64,000 nucleotides of DNA. Source: Lycocorax pyrrhopterus obiensis (Eukaryota; Chordata; Aves; Passeriformes; Paradisaeidae). A program made the position numbers and the translations under genes. The stretch is taken from assembly GCA_014706295.1 (NCBI GenBank), contig JACSVZ010000001.1, positions 80,598,237 through 80,662,236 of the forward strand. The letters are read 5' to 3'. The notes beneath the pieces are model-generated. The model made no database searches and had not been told where the DNA came from. It worked only from the letters and a program-made list of their open reading frames with translations. Shown in pieces: positions 60,800 to 64,000 of this stretch (its first letter is position 1; each line of letters starts with the position of its first letter).

Positions 60800-63700
60800 A
60801 GGTTAGGACTGGGATAGGCAGAGAGCCGGGCTATGCAGAGCAGGGAGAAGGTTGCTGTCATGGCAGGACCTTTGCCAACCCTTTGGTTAGTGAGTAAATT
60901 ACTCACTTACCTGTCCAGGCTAGACCCAGTTGGTGGTTTTTAGAAGTTTGAATGCTTTTTAGTCCTCCTTTTGCCAGACTAGGTGATATGGCATATTGGG
61001 GCAGAGGAGGGGCTGCCGGTTTTGACATCCCTGTAAAAACCCTTTTTAAAAAATTTTTATTTTAACTTCTTTATCAAGTCTGAGATTTCTAAAAACAGCA
61101 TCTTGTTGCCTTCCTTGTTTTTTTTTTCAATGACATAACACTAAGTTATAATCCAGCATTATCAGAGGGAGCAAAAGAATTGGCCAATACCTCGCCAATT
61201 TCTAGCCTTTTCTGATCTATTTATTAAGACTGTAATTGATCTGAATACATTCAGTTTTAGAATGCCCAAAATGAGGTACCTTTTTACAAGCAACCCTGGA
61301 AATTAGAGCCCTTATAATAGTCTTTCCATTTGGACACCTAAGAATTGAGGCTCACAAAGATCACCCTTTTATTAACCTTGGTAATTAACATGCCCACGTA
61401 GCTCTCTAGAAAATCACTCCCTCCCTTTATAGCTTAACCTCCTCTAAGAGGATATCTGTGTTACCATCTTGGCAAAGCCCAGTGTAAATGTATACTGGAT
61501 AGGATAGGATAGGATAGGATAGGATAGGATAGGATAGGATATTTTAAACCACTTAGGAAGCGTCCCCAAAAATATCATCTAAGCGACAATACATTTTGCA
61601 AAAGCATACTGCTCTGTTCCTAATTTTTAACTGACTACAGGCATTAAAAATTTGCCGTTCTGGAATACAGTTCTTGATACCCATTGCAAGCTCAAACAGT
61701 CGTGAAATTCCCCTTTCAGGTCCAGAACCATCTGACCTCTTCCTGTGGTTCCTAGGTCCAATAACCTAATGGTTATCTGTGACTAGGGGTGCAGGAGGCT
61801 TCAGAAGTGGATTTGGAAGTCACAGGTTTAACGCTGTCTGCCAAGACGTAGCTCAGTGATGTGAATGAGGTTTTATGTGGCAGTCATGTGGGGTCCACCC
61901 TCTGGCATGTGGCAGTGATGGCTACACGTACAGTCAACTGTGCTGAGCTCCCCTCTCCTCCCTGGTGTGCGGGTGTCTCTGAAGGCACAGAGAATAACTC
62001 AAAAAACAGGTGCTGTTCACAGCAACCCAGCTCCAGCCACCTGGACCTTGATAGATCCCATCTAAATTAAGAGGCAAGGCACACAGACACATGCAGTATT
62101 GTGCTAAAGAAGCTTTTGGTGGTTTTATGCTATGCTTTGCATCTCTTTAGCTATGAGGACTGAAAGTCCAGTATATGTGGGTTAAGGATGCAGTCAGACA
62201 ACTGCAAGTGGTCAGCTTGACATAGTTGTAAAAGCAGGAGTCCCTCGGCCCCCAAATTCTCTCTGATACGTGCTGATGTTCGTTTTCTCATGTCAGTTAA
62301 TCGATGAACAACGAGAAAGAGGAGAGGTGATAGGACAACACAAGGTGTTGCACCATAGACAATACAGGTGTTGTACAGAGATCTGATCTTCAGAGGCAGC
62401 ACCTACAGACTTCCTGATATCCTTGGAGACCTTGCTGATCTCTTCACTCTTCTGCTGCAAACCACACGCCGCCCAGCCTCTTGGCTTCTTACGTCAATCT
62501 GTATCCTCTCTTCCAAAACACTGATACTTAAAAATCATCTTCCTTTTCCACTGCTTTATTGTGTCGCTTTGTTGCGTTACTCAAATGATGATGACTAAAA
62601 GTACTGTGATTCTAAAAGGCGTAATTAGAAAGCAAAAGAAAACACAATGACTGTGGGACAGAGCTTTGCCAGCCCATGGCACAGCCCTCGAACATGCCCC
62701 TGGGGTGGGACACACAGGCCAGCTGGTGGGCTACAAACCTGTGAAAAGGTCAAGGTGACACTTGGAGGTTAACAGGATCCCACTATCATCTTTGCACAGG
62801 GCCTAGGAATACTTCCACTCCCAGAGGAGCTCTCCTGAGCCCAGGGGAGTTACAAACTTCATCTCCTGTCACTCAAGCGCCTGCATTTACAAGAATTCAT
62901 GCCTGTTATGCAAATATTCATTGTCATAATGTAGCAAGCATTTGCATTTGAGTAGGAAATATGTTTATTTATAGGGCACTGCTGCACTTTGAATGAGATT
63001 GTGTGGAGTTCAATTGCTTAAATCAGCCATTTGCATGCCATTAGAAATATTTAAGGACTGGGTACATGGCCAATTTAATCTAGACAGTGTTGCTATGACT
63101 TCCTGTCCCTGTGCTTTTTTATAACTCAAGAATTCTGTTATATGTTTAAATCTCTGTAGATGTGGAGTCATATAACACAAGTGCATCAAGCTAATAGGGA
63201 ATAGGAAGGGGGGGGTGTCCAATTCTGAGCTGGCATCTGACTGCATTACAGTCATTTAAATAATAATAGTGCTATGTCCTAGTTTTTCTATTGCTTCTCA
63301 TGCACCTAGGATTGGGTCTTGGTTGCTTTCTTGTTAGAATAACTCTTTAAAATTCAAATTTGAAGTTAATTTATTTGTCTATTACTGTAAAATTTATTTG
63401 TGTAACAGGAATAATGTGTAGACATTAGCACTCTATATCAGCAATATGTTGTAAGTCTGGTAAACGCCTTAGCTTGGCTTCAGCACTTAGTAGATCTGGC
63501 AACTTGTATACCCTTTGCATCCACACATTAACACGTAATTACCTTGTCACGTCATTAAACCCAGGCACATTTGCATTCCGGAGAGGTGCTGTGGGCGTGA
63601 CTCAGAAAAAGATGAAAGAACAGCTGTTTTGCCCTTGAATCAGGAAAATTTCTGGGAAGCTCCCTTCCAGCAGTGAGGTCATGGGATTAAATTTGTCACT

Positions 63701-64000
63701 TTGTCCAGGATCCTTTCAGCAAAGGGGTTGGATATTGGTTACTCTGAAACTTTTTGTTCCTCTGAAGGCTAAAATTAGAGCATGGCTGTGTTTCGAAGTT
63801 TTGCAATGAGAAGGAACGTTCATAGAACTGAAGGGTGAACATCTTGAATACCAGTTTGTGAATAAGCCCTGAAACATCACCAACAGAGCTTTCTTCAATT
63901 AAATCAGGAATTATTGCAGGAATTAATTACCTTAAGTTAGTGCACTAAAGCCCAGAGTTGTGCCTACTAATGTTAGTGATTAAACTACAATACTTAAGTT
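60800..64000. other. Intergenic region upstream of HEPHL1
   Basis: No exon of a neighbouring gene is recognised. The region holds the pentanucleotide microsatellite at 61497-61541 and AT-rich unique sequence. Short frames here have no recognisable homology. A G run (63209-63215) and an octamer-like ATGCAAAT (62908-62915) were noted. Confidence 0.6.
61497..61541 (+). repeat. Pentanucleotide microsatellite (GGATA)9
   Basis: Nine uninterrupted copies of ggata lie about 840 bp upstream of the HEPHL1 start codon. Confidence 0.95.

Noticed and set aside
62151..62402. Minus-strand frame with hydrophobic stretch
   Set aside because: No recognised family, no splice or promoter support; treated as chance.
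1..64000. CRISPR arrays, operons, phage or plasmid features, tRNA or rRNA genes
   Set aside because: Nothing with the required structure was seen; the window is vertebrate nuclear sequence.

Overview
This is vertebrate nuclear DNA, almost certainly from a bird. Coding sequence is split into short exons with GT-AG borders, and the dispersed repeats are mostly chicken-repeat-1 (CR1) LINE fragments with their typical 3' tails. Two genes can be read, both on the minus strand and head to tail: HEPHL1 (hephaestin-like 1, a membrane multicopper ferroxidase) on the right, then PANX1 (pannexin 1, a large-pore channel) on the left. HEPHL1 followed by PANX1 is also the order I recall for human 11q21, so the synteny supports both names. 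I see no bacterial, plasmid or phage content, no CRISPR array and no convincing RNA gene.

Layout from left to right. 1-1457: PANX1 intron 4, or possibly its terminal exon, which I could not identify. 1458-22966: PANX1 coding exons 4, 3, 2 and 1, giving residues 1-405 of an expected ~426-residue protein. About 22120-23180: a CpG-rich, TATA-less promoter island over PANX1 exon 1. 23205-27765: intergenic DNA with a CR1 copy close to the PANX1 promoter, a probable solitary LTR, and the HEPHL1 3' UTR. 27766-60660: twenty HEPHL1 coding exons that join in phase to 3468 nt, 1155 residues plus stop (human ~1159). 60758-60765: a TATA-like box upstream of HEPHL1. 60800-64000: intergenic, with one pentanucleotide microsatellite.

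HEPHL1 keeps the signal peptide, the eight trinuclear-cluster histidines, three complete type-1 copper sites (domains 2, 4 and 6) and a C-terminal membrane anchor, so it should be an active ferroxidase. PANX1 keeps both pairs of extracellular-loop cysteines, the pore-lining Trp-Arg, the Asn255 glycosylation site and a caspase-type DxxD site in its C-tail. The two proteins have unrelated roles, and nothing here suggests they work together beyond conserved neighbourhood.

I did not find a new biological system. The observations most worth a second look are a GC-AG intron in HEPHL1 whose use is forced by reading phase, several weak or alternative HEPHL1 splice signals (one predicting a secreted form), and repeat insertions beside the PANX1 promoter and in the HEPHL1 3' UTR. 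Exon borders come from homology recalled from the family plus splice consensus and phase; no alignment was run.
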